A stretch of 22,583 nt of DNA from an uncultured Eubacteriales bacterium (lineage in GTDB: Bacteria; Bacillota; Clostridia; Oscillospirales; Oscillospiraceae), in assembly GCA_900546615.1 (NCBI GenBank), contig URDJ01000040.1, positions 1 to 22,583 of the forward strand, in the 5' to 3' direction. The position numbers and the translations under genes were made by a program. This document shows positions 1-7,734 of this stretch, in pieces; within the stretch, counting starts at the first letter, position 1, and each line of letters begins with the position of its first letter. The notes beneath the pieces are model-generated. The model was not told the origin of the DNA, searched no databases, and saw only the letters and a list, made by a program, of their open reading frames with translations.

Positions 1-26
1 ATTCCGCTCGGAAAGGAGCTGAGCAC

Positions 27-911
27 GTGGAAAAGAACAAGGCGCGCAGCCGTTTCATCGTGCTGTGCGTGGCCCCTGCAGTCATACTCTTCCTGATATT
101 CATGGTCTATCCCACGCTGAACGTCTTCCGTATGTCCCTGTTCGAGAGGGGCGCATACTCTCCGACGGAGACCTTTGTCGGCTTTCAGAACTTCAAGTCG
201 CTTGCGAGCGACGCATACTTCATCCGCGCGATGCAGAACACGATACTTCTCATCGTGGTGGTCACCATCATCACCTTTGCCTTTGCCCTGGTGTTTGCGG
301 GCATCCTGACCCGCGAGAAGGTAAGGGGCAAGGAGCTGCTGCGCGTTATCTTCTACATACCGAACATTCTGTCCATCGTCGTCATTTCGGGCATCTTTTC
401 CGCCATCTACAAGCCGGAGAACGGCATGCTCAACAGCATCCTCTCGCTGTTTGCCGGTCATCAGGTCACGACGCTCTGGAAGGGCGAGAATCTGGTCATG
501 TTGAGCCTCATAATCGCAATGGTGTGGCAGGCGATAGGCTACTACATGGTCATGTACATGGCCTCCATGGCCGCCGTGCCGCAGAGCCTGTACGAGTCTG
601 CGGGCCTCGACGGTGCTGGCAGGGTGAAGCAGTTCTTCCAGATAACCATCCCGCTCATCTGGACGAACATCCGCACGACCCTGACCTTCTTCATAATCTC
701 GACGATAAACATGGCCTTCCTGTTCGTCAAGGCCATGACCAGCGGCGGCCCCAACGGCGCATCCGAGGTCGCGCTGTCCTATATGTACGGCCAGAAGGAC
801 GCCGGCCTCTACGGCTACTCCATGGCCATCGGCGTCGTGATATTCCTGTTCTCCTTCATCCTCTCGGCTCTGGTGAACAAGGTCACGAAGCGCACGCCGC
901 TTGAATTCTGA
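27..911 (+). CDS. Carbohydrate ABC transporter permease (MalF/UgpA type)
   Basis: This is one of the two membrane subunits of a CUT1-family sugar ABC importer in the cytoplasmic membrane. The 294-residue protein has an N-terminal membrane helix (about residues 10-32), then a soluble stretch containing GFQNFKSL, and five further hydrophobic segments. The cytoplasmic EAA loop that docks on the ATPase is visible at residues 190-198 (ESAGLDGAG), followed by the typical IPLIW helix. The start is GTG at 27, chosen because AAAGGAG at 12-18 lies 8 bases upstream. It is followed after 17 bases by the partner permease and then by a GH112 phosphorylase, so the likely cargo is a beta-galactosyl disaccharide. 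The substrate-binding protein and ATPase are not in the window. Family assignment is secure; substrate is inferred from context. Confidence 0.95.
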   Translation: MEKNKARSRFIVLCVAPAVILFLIFMVYPTLNVFRMSLFERGAYSPTETFVGFQNFKSLASDAYFIRAMQNTILLIVVVTIITFAFALVFAGILTREKVRGKELLRVIFYIPNILSIVVISGIFSAIYKPENGMLNSILSLFAGHQVTTLWKGENLVMLSLIIAMVWQAIGYYMVMYMASMAAVPQSLYESAGLDGAGRVKQFFQITIPLIWTNIRTTLTFFIISTINMAFLFVKAMTSGGPNGASEVALSYMYGQKDAGLYGYSMAIGVVIFLFSFILSALVNKVTKRTPLEF

Positions 912-928
912 GAAAGGAGGACGTCATA

Positions 929-1831
929 ATGGAAGCTACTAAAAGCCTGAAGAAGAACAGCAATTCCGGTGAGAAGCTCTACAAGTTTTTCATTTACCTC
1001 GTCCTCATTCTCCTGGCAGTCAGCATAGTCGTCCCCGTGGCATGGGTGTTCATGGCCTCCATCAAGGAGAACAGCGAGTTCTACGGCAACCCCTGGGCGC
1101 TGCCCGCGGGCTTTTACTGGCAGAACTTCGTGGACGCCTGGACCAAGGCCAGCATGGGCGACTATATGCTCAACTCCGTCATCGTGACGGCGCTGTCGCT
1201 GGTGATACTGCTGGTCGTGGCGCTGCCCGCCAGCTACTGCCTGTCCAGGTTCAAGTTTGTCACCAGCAAGTTTTTGAACACGATGTTCATGGCGGGCCTG
1301 TTCATCAACGTGAACTACATCGTCGTGCCCATCTTCCTCATGCTGCGCGACGGCGACACCTGGCTGAAGAACGTCTTCGGCAGCGGTTTCCTGCTCAACA
1401 ACCTCGTGGTGCTCTCGATAGTCTACGCTGCGACAGCGCTGCCTTTCACCATCTACCTGCTGTCCGGCTACTTTGCGACGCTGGCACACGACTATGAGGA
1501 GGCTGCGTACATAGACGGCGCGGGCTACGGCCGCACGATGATAAGCATCATCTTCCCCATGGCCCAGCCCTCGATAGTTACGATAATCCTGTTCAACTTC
1601 CTCTCCTTCTGGAACGAGTACATCATCTCCATGACCCTCATGAGCTCGGCAAACGGCCCGAAGACGCTGCCTGTCGGCCTGCTGAACCTGATGCAGGCGC
1701 AGCAGTCGGCGGCGGACTACGGCCCGCAGTACGCCGGCCTCGTCCTGGTCATGCTGCCCACGCTGATACTCTACATCTGCGTACAGAAGAAGCTCATCCA
1801 GGGCATGACCGTCGGCGGTCTGAAAGGTTAA
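929..1831 (+). CDS. Carbohydrate ABC transporter permease (MalG/UgpE type)
   Basis: This is the second transmembrane subunit of the same sugar importer, 300 residues long. A first helix lies at about residues 23-45 and is followed by ENSEFYGNPWALP, the periplasmic-side segment typical of MalG-like permeases. The EAA loop is at residues 190-199 (EEAAYIDGAG). Several further membrane helices follow, and the C-terminus ends in the usual KKLIQGMTVGGLKG tail, which is a strong signature of this subfamily. AAAGGAGG at 913-920 sits 8 bases before the ATG. The gene is in an operon with the first permease (17-base gap) and a small membrane protein (9-base gap). CUT1 systems need an ATPase that is often encoded elsewhere and shared between importers; none is seen here. 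Confidence 0.95.
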   Translation: MEATKSLKKNSNSGEKLYKFFIYLVLILLAVSIVVPVAWVFMASIKENSEFYGNPWALPAGFYWQNFVDAWTKASMGDYMLNSVIVTALSLVILLVVALPASYCLSRFKFVTSKFLNTMFMAGLFINVNYIVVPIFLMLRDGDTWLKNVFGSGFLLNNLVVLSIVYAATALPFTIYLLSGYFATLAHDYEEAAYIDGAGYGRTMISIIFPMAQPSIVTIILFNFLSFWNEYIISMTLMSSANGPKTLPVGLLNLMQAQQSAADYGPQYAGLVLVMLPTLILYICVQKKLIQGMTVGGLKG

Positions 1832-1840
1832 GGTGCGGAT

Positions 1841-2038
1841 ATGAGATTCTGGAAAGAACACATGGGCCTGAGGGCACTGCTGATGCTGATATTCTCCATC
1901 GGCGGACTGGCGCTGGTCATCTACGGCTGGACGCTGACAAGCCAAATGTCCGGGCTGATCATCATGATAGTCGGCGTGATATTCATCCTGACCGCGCTGC
2001 TGCTCTACAACAAGCCCTTCGAAGACCCGAAGAAGTGA
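1841..2038 (+). CDS. Small two-helix membrane protein (DUF6903-like)
   Basis: This 65-residue protein has two predicted membrane helices, at about residues 10-30 (ALLMLIFSIGGLALVIYGW) and 37-57 (GLIIMIVGVIFILTALLLY), and a short charged C-terminus after LLLYNKPF. The pattern of a second helix ending in LLLYN resembles the small DUF6903 proteins found beside sugar permeases; that match is from memory and not checked. An AGGTG-type ribosome binding site at 1831-1835 lies 5 bases before the ATG. It sits between the permease genes and the GH112 phosphorylase, and its stop overlaps the region just before the phosphorylase ribosome binding site. This suggests cotranslation and a possible accessory role in the importer. 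No catalytic residues are evident and the function is unknown. Confidence 0.8.
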   Translation: MRFWKEHMGLRALLMLIFSIGGLALVIYGWTLTSQMSGLIIMIVGVIFILTALLLYNKPFEDPKK

Positions 2039-2052
2039 CAAAGGAGAATATG

Positions 2053-4224
2053 ATGAGCGAGAGTGAACTCAAGAGAGGCCGCGTCACCATACCCACGGAC
2101 GTTGACGTCGTGCCTGAGACCATGGAGCTGCTGAAGCGCTGGGGCGCGGACGCCATCCGCGACTGCGACGGCACCGACTACCCCGAGGAGCTAAAGAGCG
2201 TGGACGCGAAGGTCTATTCGACCTACTATACCACCCGCAAGGACAACGCATGGGCCAAGGCTAACCCCGACGAGGTGCAGCAGTGCTACATCTCCACCGG
2301 CTTCGTCACGGCCCACGGCGGCGAGCTGAGGATAGAGCTCATGAAGGGCATCAGCCGCGAGCTGATGCAGGTCAACACCCGTGACGACATAAAGCGCTGG
2401 TGGGAGGTCATGGACCGCACGCTCGGCGTACCGGTCGAACCCGAGAAGTGGAGCTACGACGAGGAGAGCGGCTGCGTCGTCATCCCTGAGCCTGCCCCCT
2501 TCCACGACTACTCTGTCAGCTTTCTCGCATACCTCATCTGGGATCCGGTGCACATGTACAACGCCGTCACCAACGGCTGGACCAACTTCGAGCACCAGAT
2601 AACCTTCGACGTGCGTCAGCCCAAAACGCACAAGTTCACCATGGAGCGCCTGCGCAAGTTCATCGCCGAGCATCCCTATGTGAACGTCATCCGCTACACC
2701 ACCTTCTTCCACCAGTTCACGCTGGTGTTTGACGAGCTCAAGCGCGAGAAATACGTCGACTGGTACGGCTACTCCGCCAGCGTCAGCCCGTACATCCTCG
2801 AGCAGTTCGAAAAGGAAGTCGGCTACAAGTTCCGGCCGGAATATATCATCGACCAGGGCTACTACAACAACCAGTACCGCGTGCCGTCGAAGGAGTTCAA
2901 GGACTTCATGGCCTTCCAGCGCCGCGAGGTCGCCAAGCTCGCCAAGGAAATGGTAGACATCACCCACGAGCTGGGCAAAGAGGCCATGATGTTCCTCGGC
3001 GACCACTGGATAGGCACTGAGCCGTACATGGACGAGTTCAAGACCATCGGCCTCGACGCCGTGGTCGGCAGCGTGGGCAACGGCTCTACGCTCCGCCTCA
3101 TCTCGGACATTCCCGGCGTCAAGTACACCGAGGGCCGCTTCCTTCCCTACTTCTTCCCCGACACCTTCCACGAGGGCGGAGACCCCGTGCGCGAGGCAAA
3201 GGAGAATTGGGTGACCGCCCGCCGCGCGATCCTGCGCAAGCCCATTGACCGCATCGGCTACGGCGGCTACCTCAAACTCGCCTGCGAGTTTCCCGAGTTC
3301 CTCGACTACGTCCAGTCCGTCTGCGATGAGTTCCGCGAGCTGTACGGGAACATCAAGGGCACCACTCCCTACTGCGTCAAGACCGTCGCTGTACTCAACT
3401 CCTGGGGCAAGGCCCGTTCCTGGGGCTGCCACATGGTGCACCACGCGCTCTACCAGAAGCAGAATTACAGCTACGCCGGCGTCATCGAGGCGCTCTCCGG
3501 CGCGCCTTTCGACGTGAAGTTCATCAGCTTTGACGACATCAAGGCCGACCCGGACTGCCTGAAGGGCATCGACGTCATAATAAACGTCGGCGACGGAGAC
3601 ACGGCCCACACCGGCGGCGCCATCTGGGAGGACCCGGAGATAAGCTCTGCCATCAAGTCCTTCGTCTGGAACGGCGGCGGCTTCATCGGCGTCGGCGAGC
3701 CCAGCGGCCACCAGTATCAGGGCCGCTTCATCCAGCTGGCCCAGGTCCTCGGCGTCGAGAAGGAGACCGGCTTCACTCTCGGCTACGACAAGTACAACTG
3801 GGACGAGCATCCCGGCCACTTCATTCTGGCCGACTGCACCGGACCGGTGAATTTCGGCGAGGGCAAAAAGAGCATGTACGCTCTGGCCGGGACGGAGATA
3901 CTTGTCCAGCGCGAGAAGGAAGTCCAGCTTGCTGTTAACGGCTACGGCGAAGGCCGCGGCGTGTATATCAGCGGCCTGCCCTACAGCTTTGAGAACAGCC
4001 GCCTGCTGTACAGGGCCATCCTCTGGTCGGCTCACGACGAGGACGAACTGAACAAGTGGTTCTCCACGAACTTCAACGTCGAAGTCCACGCCTTCGTGAA
4101 AAACGGCAAGTACTGCGTCGTGAACAACACCTACGAGCCGCAGGCCACCACCGTCTACCGTGGCGACGGTTCCAGCTTCGAACTGAGCCTCGACGCCAAT
4201 GAGATACGCTGGTACGAGATCTGA
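2053..4224 (+). CDS. GH112 1,3-beta-galactosyl-N-acetylhexosamine (or beta-galactosyl-rhamnose) phosphorylase
   Basis: This cytoplasmic phosphorylase belongs to glycoside hydrolase family 112. Known members cleave lacto-N-biose/galacto-N-biose, or galactosyl-rhamnose, with inorganic phosphate to give galactose 1-phosphate. The N-terminus shows the family signature (RGRVTIP, then WGADAIRDCDGTDYPEE at residues 32-48). The FLGDHWIGTEPY motif carries Asp317, which probably equals the catalytic acid of the bifidobacterial enzyme. Length, 723 residues, is normal. An in-frame GTG at 2035 precedes the ribosome binding site AAAGGAG (2040-2046) and so cannot be the start; ATG 2053 has 6-base spacing (ATG 2050 is also possible). 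The gene closes the importer operon. Which disaccharide is used cannot be told from the sequence alone; no N-acetylhexosamine kinase or galactose-1-phosphate uridylyltransferase gene lies next to it. Confidence 0.93.
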   Translation: MSESELKRGRVTIPTDVDVVPETMELLKRWGADAIRDCDGTDYPEELKSVDAKVYSTYYTTRKDNAWAKANPDEVQQCYISTGFVTAHGGELRIELMKGISRELMQVNTRDDIKRWWEVMDRTLGVPVEPEKWSYDEESGCVVIPEPAPFHDYSVSFLAYLIWDPVHMYNAVTNGWTNFEHQITFDVRQPKTHKFTMERLRKFIAEHPYVNVIRYTTFFHQFTLVFDELKREKYVDWYGYSASVSPYILEQFEKEVGYKFRPEYIIDQGYYNNQYRVPSKEFKDFMAFQRREVAKLAKEMVDITHELGKEAMMFLGDHWIGTEPYMDEFKTIGLDAVVGSVGNGSTLRLISDIPGVKYTEGRFLPYFFPDTFHEGGDPVREAKENWVTARRAILRKPIDRIGYGGYLKLACEFPEFLDYVQSVCDEFRELYGNIKGTTPYCVKTVAVLNSWGKARSWGCHMVHHALYQKQNYSYAGVIEALSGAPFDVKFISFDDIKADPDCLKGIDVIINVGDGDTAHTGGAIWEDPEISSAIKSFVWNGGGFIGVGEPSGHQYQGRFIQLAQVLGVEKETGFTLGYDKYNWDEHPGHFILADCTGPVNFGEGKKSMYALAGTEILVQREKEVQLAVNGYGEGRGVYISGLPYSFENSRLLYRAILWSAHDEDELNKWFSTNFNVEVHAFVKNGKYCVVNNTYEPQATTVYRGDGSSFELSLDANEIRWYEI

Positions 4225-4226
4225 CA

Positions 4227-4257
4227 AAAAGCTCCGTCCTTCCCGGGCGGAGCTTTT
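4227..4257 (+). terminator. Intrinsic terminator of the importer-phosphorylase operon
   Basis: The stem GCTCCGTCC (4231-4239) pairs with GGGCGGAGC (4245-4253), with one G-U pair and loop TTCCC. It is flanked by A4-5 before and TTTT after. It begins 2 bases after the phosphorylase stop codon. The A-run and T-run extend the stem, so it may work on both strands. Confidence 0.9.
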
Positions 4258-4543
4258 CTGCTTCATGAGCAACCGCGCGCTCCGCACGCGGTTGACAGTT
4301 TCGTCCACCTTTGAGAGACACCCCATTTCTTTTGCCCTTGCCAAAAGAAATGGGGTGTCTCGCATCAGGGCGTAACGTTCAGCGACAAGCGGAAAGGCGC
4401 ACTCGCAGTAAGCGTAAAGTCAAGGGCCGTCATTGCCGTATCGGTATCGTTTGCCTCTCAGGGCAGGAAAATCTGGTCGGATTCAGCATAGTTCAGCGAG
4501 CTTGGCCCCGGAGAGGATCTCAGAGGCAGATAGGCATCACGCT
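4258..4543. other. Gene-free stretch between phosphorylase terminator and second terminator
   Basis: No convincing gene is seen here. It holds a small inverted repeat (AACCGCG at 4271-4277 against CGCGGTT at 4287-4293), the perfect 20-bp inverted repeat described separately (4315-4361), and about 180 bases (4362-4543) without coding character. In those 180 bases TGCCTCT (around 4450) could pair with AGAGGCA (around 4522). A TTGACA at 4292-4297 has no matching -10 box. The stretch ends directly at a strong terminator, so it could be the body of a small RNA or the 3' end of a decayed gene. I recognise no known riboswitch or RNA family. Confidence 0.5.
4315..4361. repeat. Perfect 20-bp inverted repeat with 7-base loop
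   Basis: GAGACACCCCATTTCTTTTG (4315-4334) is followed by CCCTTGC and then by its exact reverse complement (4342-4361). No T-run follows on the + strand. The long perfect stem containing the TTTCTTTTG/CAAAAGAAA core resembles dispersed intergenic hairpin repeats of gut Clostridia, but copy number cannot be seen in this window. Confidence 0.85.
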
Positions 4544-4577
4544 TGGGCGTCCGGCAAGGCCGGGCGCCCATTTTTTT
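4544..4577 (+). terminator. Strong intrinsic terminator with no gene directly upstream
   Basis: TGGGCGTCCGGC (4544-4555) pairs with GCCGGGCGCCCA (4559-4570) over 12 bp with one G-U pair and a 3-base loop, followed by seven T (4571-4577). This is a textbook + strand terminator. No open reading frame ends just before it, since the phosphorylase already has its own terminator 290 bases upstream. Confidence 0.88.
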
Positions 4578-4595
4578 ATGCCTGTTTACAGTAAT

Positions 4596-4625
4596 TTTAC
4601 GCAAATTTCGAGCAAATATTATATA
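4596..4625 (+). promoter_or_regulatory. Candidate promoter for the ppx-ppk1 genes
   Basis: TTTACG (4596-4601) and TATATA (4620-4625) are spaced 18 bases, each matching the consensus at 4 of 6 positions, in an AT-rich island (4577-4650) between the terminator and the Ppx start. The match is weak and rests mainly on position. Confidence 0.35.
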
Positions 4626-4671
4626 CGCGGGCTATCATACTATGTACTGTTCAAAATCAGGAGGCATGCAT

Positions 4672-5595
4672 TTGTACTGCGTTATTGATATAGGCTCAAA
4701 CACCATAAGGCTGGTGGTCTACACACTCGAGGATGGGCAGCTGCGTCAGGCCCTGAGCAGCAAGGCTACGGCAGGGCTGGCCGGCTTCGTAGAAAGCGGG
4801 GCGCTCTCTGCCGAGGGCATCGACAGACTGCTCTCCGTGCTCGAACGCTTCCGTGGGGTACTGACTCTCCTGCCCGGCTGCCGCGTTTTTCCCTTTGCCA
4901 CGGCCTCGCTCCGGGGACTGGTGAACACTCCGGCCATACTCGAGCGCGTAAAGCGCGAGACCGGCTTCGACATCGACGTCATTACTGGTCGCGAGGAGGC
5001 GATCTTGGACTACCGTGGCGCTATCGGGCGCATGGATGAAAAATCCGGCCTGCTCGTGGACATTGGCGGCGGCAGTACGGAACTGGTTTTCTTCCGCTCA
5101 AGGCAGATCATTTCAGCAAAAAGCATCGACGCAGGCTCGTTGAGCCTTTTTTCGCGTTTCGTCTCCGGGGTCATCCCGGACAGGCAGGAACTGAGTGCTA
5201 TCCGCGCCGAGGCTGAGAGGTTGATCTCCGGCGCCATGCCGCCCGCCGAAGGCAAAGCGCAGCTGGTTTCTGAACCGCTTTGCGGCGTTGGCGGCACGGC
5301 CAGGGCTGTGAACGCCCTCTGGCTCGCCTCAAAACAGACGCCTGCCGCCTCAGGCGGTTATCCCGTCGCCTGGCTCCGCAGGGTGCTCGCCCAGGCCGAG
5401 GATAACCCGCGCAAGCTCATGCGCCGTATACTCAAGATCGCCCCCGAACGTGTGCACACGCTCGTGCCCGGGCTTGTCATGCTCAATGCCGTTGCAGAGC
5501 TGTGCGGCTCCAACACCGTTGTAACCAGTGGCTACGGAGTACGCGAGGGTTATCTCGAATACATGCTCGAAAAGGAGGGCGTCATTCATGTCTGA
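4672..5595 (+). CDS. Ppx/GppA-family exopolyphosphatase
   Basis: The protein is predicted to remove terminal phosphates from polyphosphate, or to hydrolyse pppGpp, in the cytoplasm. It is 307 residues and has the actin-fold phosphate loops of the family: VIDIGSNTIRL at residues 4-14 and LVDIGGGSTELVF at 128-140. This matches short, single-unit Ppx/GppA proteins without the HD-like C-terminal domain of long forms. Start choice: AGGAGG at 4659-4664 is only 1 base from ATG 4666 but 7 bases from TTG 4672, which gives the family-like start MYCVIDIGSN. I therefore prefer TTG 4672, with ATG 4666 the alternative. The 3' end overlaps ppk1 by 8 bases, so polyphosphate breakdown and synthesis are translationally linked. 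Ppx against GppA activity cannot be decided from sequence. Confidence 0.92.
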   Translation: MYCVIDIGSNTIRLVVYTLEDGQLRQALSSKATAGLAGFVESGALSAEGIDRLLSVLERFRGVLTLLPGCRVFPFATASLRGLVNTPAILERVKRETGFDIDVITGREEAILDYRGAIGRMDEKSGLLVDIGGGSTELVFFRSRQIISAKSIDAGSLSLFSRFVSGVIPDRQELSAIRAEAERLISGAMPPAEGKAQLVSEPLCGVGGTARAVNALWLASKQTPAASGGYPVAWLRRVLAQAEDNPRKLMRRILKIAPERVHTLVPGLVMLNAVAELCGSNTVVTSGYGVREGYLEYMLEKEGVIHV

Positions 5596-7705
5596 GCACA
5601 ATTACATGCAGGACAGGGAGCTTTCCTGGCTCGCTTTCAACGACAGAGTGCTCTCCGAGGCCATGGACGAGACCGTCCCTCTGCTCGAACGCCTGAAGTT
5701 CGCCGCGATATTCACGAGCAACCTTGACGAGTTCTTCATGATCCGCGTAGGTAGTCTCTACGACCTTGCGAACCTCGACCCCGATACCAGGGACTCCCGC
5801 TCCGGCATGACACCGAAAGAGCAGCTCTCCGCGATCTATGAGGCGGTGAAGCCGCTATACCGCAAGCGGGAGCACATCTGCGCCCAGCTGGAACAGAGGC
5901 TCCGCTCCGAGGGCATCGTAAGGCTCTCCGCCCGCGAGCTCAGGCAGGACGAAAAAGAGTTCTGCGACAGGTACTACGCCGCCAGCATGGAGCCTGTCGT
6001 GTCGCCGCAGATAGTTGACAATCTCCACCCCTTCCCCCACTTCAAAAATGACCTGCTCCACGTCGGCGCGTGGGTCGAGCGCAAGGGCCGCGAAATGCTG
6101 GCCGTCATACCCATGCCCGAGGCGCTTCCGTCCGTGCTCTTTCTGCCCGGCCAGGAGCTTAGATACATCCACACCGAGGACATCCTGCTCGAGCGCGTCG
6201 ACGGCATTTTCAAAAACTATCGCGTGCTCGAGAAGGCTGTCTTTCGCGTCACGCGCAACGCGGATATAAGCCCCGAAGACGAGGCCTTCGACATAGACAG
6301 CGACGACTTCCGCGTCGCAATGCGCAGGGCCGTTAGGCAGCGCATGAGACTGGCTCCGGTCAGGCTTGAGCTTTCACGAAAACCTTGTTCCTCCTTTCTC
6401 GACTATCTCAAGGAACGTCTGCCCGTCAGCGGAAAGCAGATCTTCGTGACCTCCGCGCCGCTCTGCCTCAGCCACGCCTATGAGCTGATGCAGCGGCGCC
6501 CTGAGCTCTGCTTCGAGCCTTTCGAGCCTCAGGAACCGGCCGGCATCTCTGCCGTGCGCAGCATGACACGGCAGATACAAAAGCGCGACCTGCTGCTAGC
6601 CTATCCCTTCGAGAGCATGGAGCCTTTCCTGCGCCTGCTCAGGGAATCCGCCCGCGACCCGGCCGTCATATCCATAAAAATGACCATCTACCGCCTAGCA
6701 AGCAGAGCCCGGCTCGTGGACTACCTGTGCGAGGCAGCTGAGCGCGGCAAGGACGTTACAGTTATCATTGAGCTGCGTGCCAGGTTTGATGAGCTCAACA
6801 ACATAGACTGGTCGGAGCGGCTCGAGGAGGCTGGGTGCTCCGTCATCTACGGCTTTGAGGATTACAAGATACACTCCAAGCTCTGTCTCATCACCCGGCG
6901 CGAGCGCGGTGAGATACGCTGCATCACTTACGCAGGCACCGGCAACTTTAATGAAAAGACAGCAGCCCAGTACACCGACCTCGCACTGCTCACAGCCGAC
7001 CCCGCAATAGGCCGCGACGCAGCCGAGTTCTTCAAAAACATGAGCATCGCAAACCTTGACGGGCACTACGAGCGTCTGCTGGTCGCGCCTTCGGGACTGA
7101 AAAAGGGCATTATCGCCTGCATGGACCGCGAGATCGCCAAGGGCCAACGCGGGCGGATGCTAATAAAGGTCAACTCTATTACCGACACGGAGCTGATCGA
7201 AAAGCTGCGCGAGGCTTCGCAGGCCGGGGTCCAGACCGTGCTTATCGTGCGCGGCATCTGCTGTATACTGCCCGGCGTGCCCGGGGAGACGGATGGCCTG
7301 CGCATAGTCAGCATTGTTGGCCGCTTCCTCGAGCACTCGCGCGTCTACTGCTTCGGCGAGGGCGCGGATGAGCTGATGTACATCTCCTCCGCGGACTTCA
7401 TGACCCGGAACACCCGCCGCAGGGTCGAGGTCGCCTGCCCCGTCACGGACGCCGCCGCTAGGCGTAAGCTGCACCACATACTGGATGTATGCCTCTCCGA
7501 CAACGTCAAAGCACGCCAGCTGCTGCCGGATGGCAGTTATACGGCCATCCCCTCCGGCGACCGTGAACTGGACTGCCAGAGACTGCTCATGGAGGAGGCT
7601 ATGGATATGGCCCCGCAAAAGCCCATCCCGCACAAGGCCATGCGTCTGGCCGGGCGAATTTTCAGGAAAATACTCGGGAACATTAATGAGGCAGAATCGT
7701 CATAA
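5588..7705 (+). CDS. ppk1: Polyphosphate kinase 1
   Basis: PPK1 reversibly transfers the gamma-phosphate of ATP to inorganic polyphosphate. The 705-residue protein begins with the canonical RELSWLAFNDRVLSEA segment and FTSNLDEFFMIRV. It carries the two phospholipase-D-like histidine motifs: His429 in YKIHSKLCLI, the expected autophosphorylated residue by position, and His583 in LEHSRVYCF. The substrate-loop motif IYRLASRARLVDYL and the TGNFNEKTAAQYTDL segment are also present. Length agrees with the family (about 690-720). The ATG at 5588 is set by AGGAGG at 5573-5578 (9-base spacing) and by homology; the frame is open further upstream but that part is Ppx code. It overlaps the Ppx gene by 8 bases, a common pairing that lets the cell control polyphosphate turnover from one transcript. 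Confidence 0.97.
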   Translation: MSEHNYMQDRELSWLAFNDRVLSEAMDETVPLLERLKFAAIFTSNLDEFFMIRVGSLYDLANLDPDTRDSRSGMTPKEQLSAIYEAVKPLYRKREHICAQLEQRLRSEGIVRLSARELRQDEKEFCDRYYAASMEPVVSPQIVDNLHPFPHFKNDLLHVGAWVERKGREMLAVIPMPEALPSVLFLPGQELRYIHTEDILLERVDGIFKNYRVLEKAVFRVTRNADISPEDEAFDIDSDDFRVAMRRAVRQRMRLAPVRLELSRKPCSSFLDYLKERLPVSGKQIFVTSAPLCLSHAYELMQRRPELCFEPFEPQEPAGISAVRSMTRQIQKRDLLLAYPFESMEPFLRLLRESARDPAVISIKMTIYRLASRARLVDYLCEAAERGKDVTVIIELRARFDELNNIDWSERLEEAGCSVIYGFEDYKIHSKLCLITRRERGEIRCITYAGTGNFNEKTAAQYTDLALLTADPAIGRDAAEFFKNMSIANLDGHYERLLVAPSGLKKGIIACMDREIAKGQRGRMLIKVNSITDTELIEKLREASQAGVQTVLIVRGICCILPGVPGETDGLRIVSIVGRFLEHSRVYCFGEGADELMYISSADFMTRNTRRRVEVACPVTDAAARRKLHHILDVCLSDNVKARQLLPDGSYTAIPSGDRELDCQRLLMEEAMDMAPQKPIPHKAMRLAGRIFRKILGNINEAESS

Positions 7706-7734
7706 ATCTATTCTGCATCGTTGAGGTGACATCC

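Noticed and set aside
1..26. 3' end of a substrate-binding protein gene (frame ending with TGA at 20-22)
   Set aside because: Only six codons are visible (FRSERS) and they carry no family signature, so the call cannot be supported.
815..2041. 408-codon open frame on the - strand over the permease genes
   Set aside because: Extremely rich in Gln, His, Asp and Arg, typical of the reverse of hydrophobic permease codons; no homology signal.
4292..4297. Perfect TTGACA as a promoter for a small RNA
   Set aside because: No -10-like hexamer lies 15-19 bases downstream; that place is occupied by the inverted repeat.
2191..4365. 724-codon open frame on the - strand opposite the GH112 gene
   Set aside because: It is a mirror of a GC-rich coding region: composition dominated by Val, Ala, Asp, Leu and Gly, no recognisable domain and no placed ribosome binding site. 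The + strand frame has clear family motifs.
4311..4688. 125-codon open frame on the + strand over the gene-free stretch
   Set aside because: It runs through the perfect inverted repeat and the strong terminator, has no ribosome binding site and no recognisable motif.
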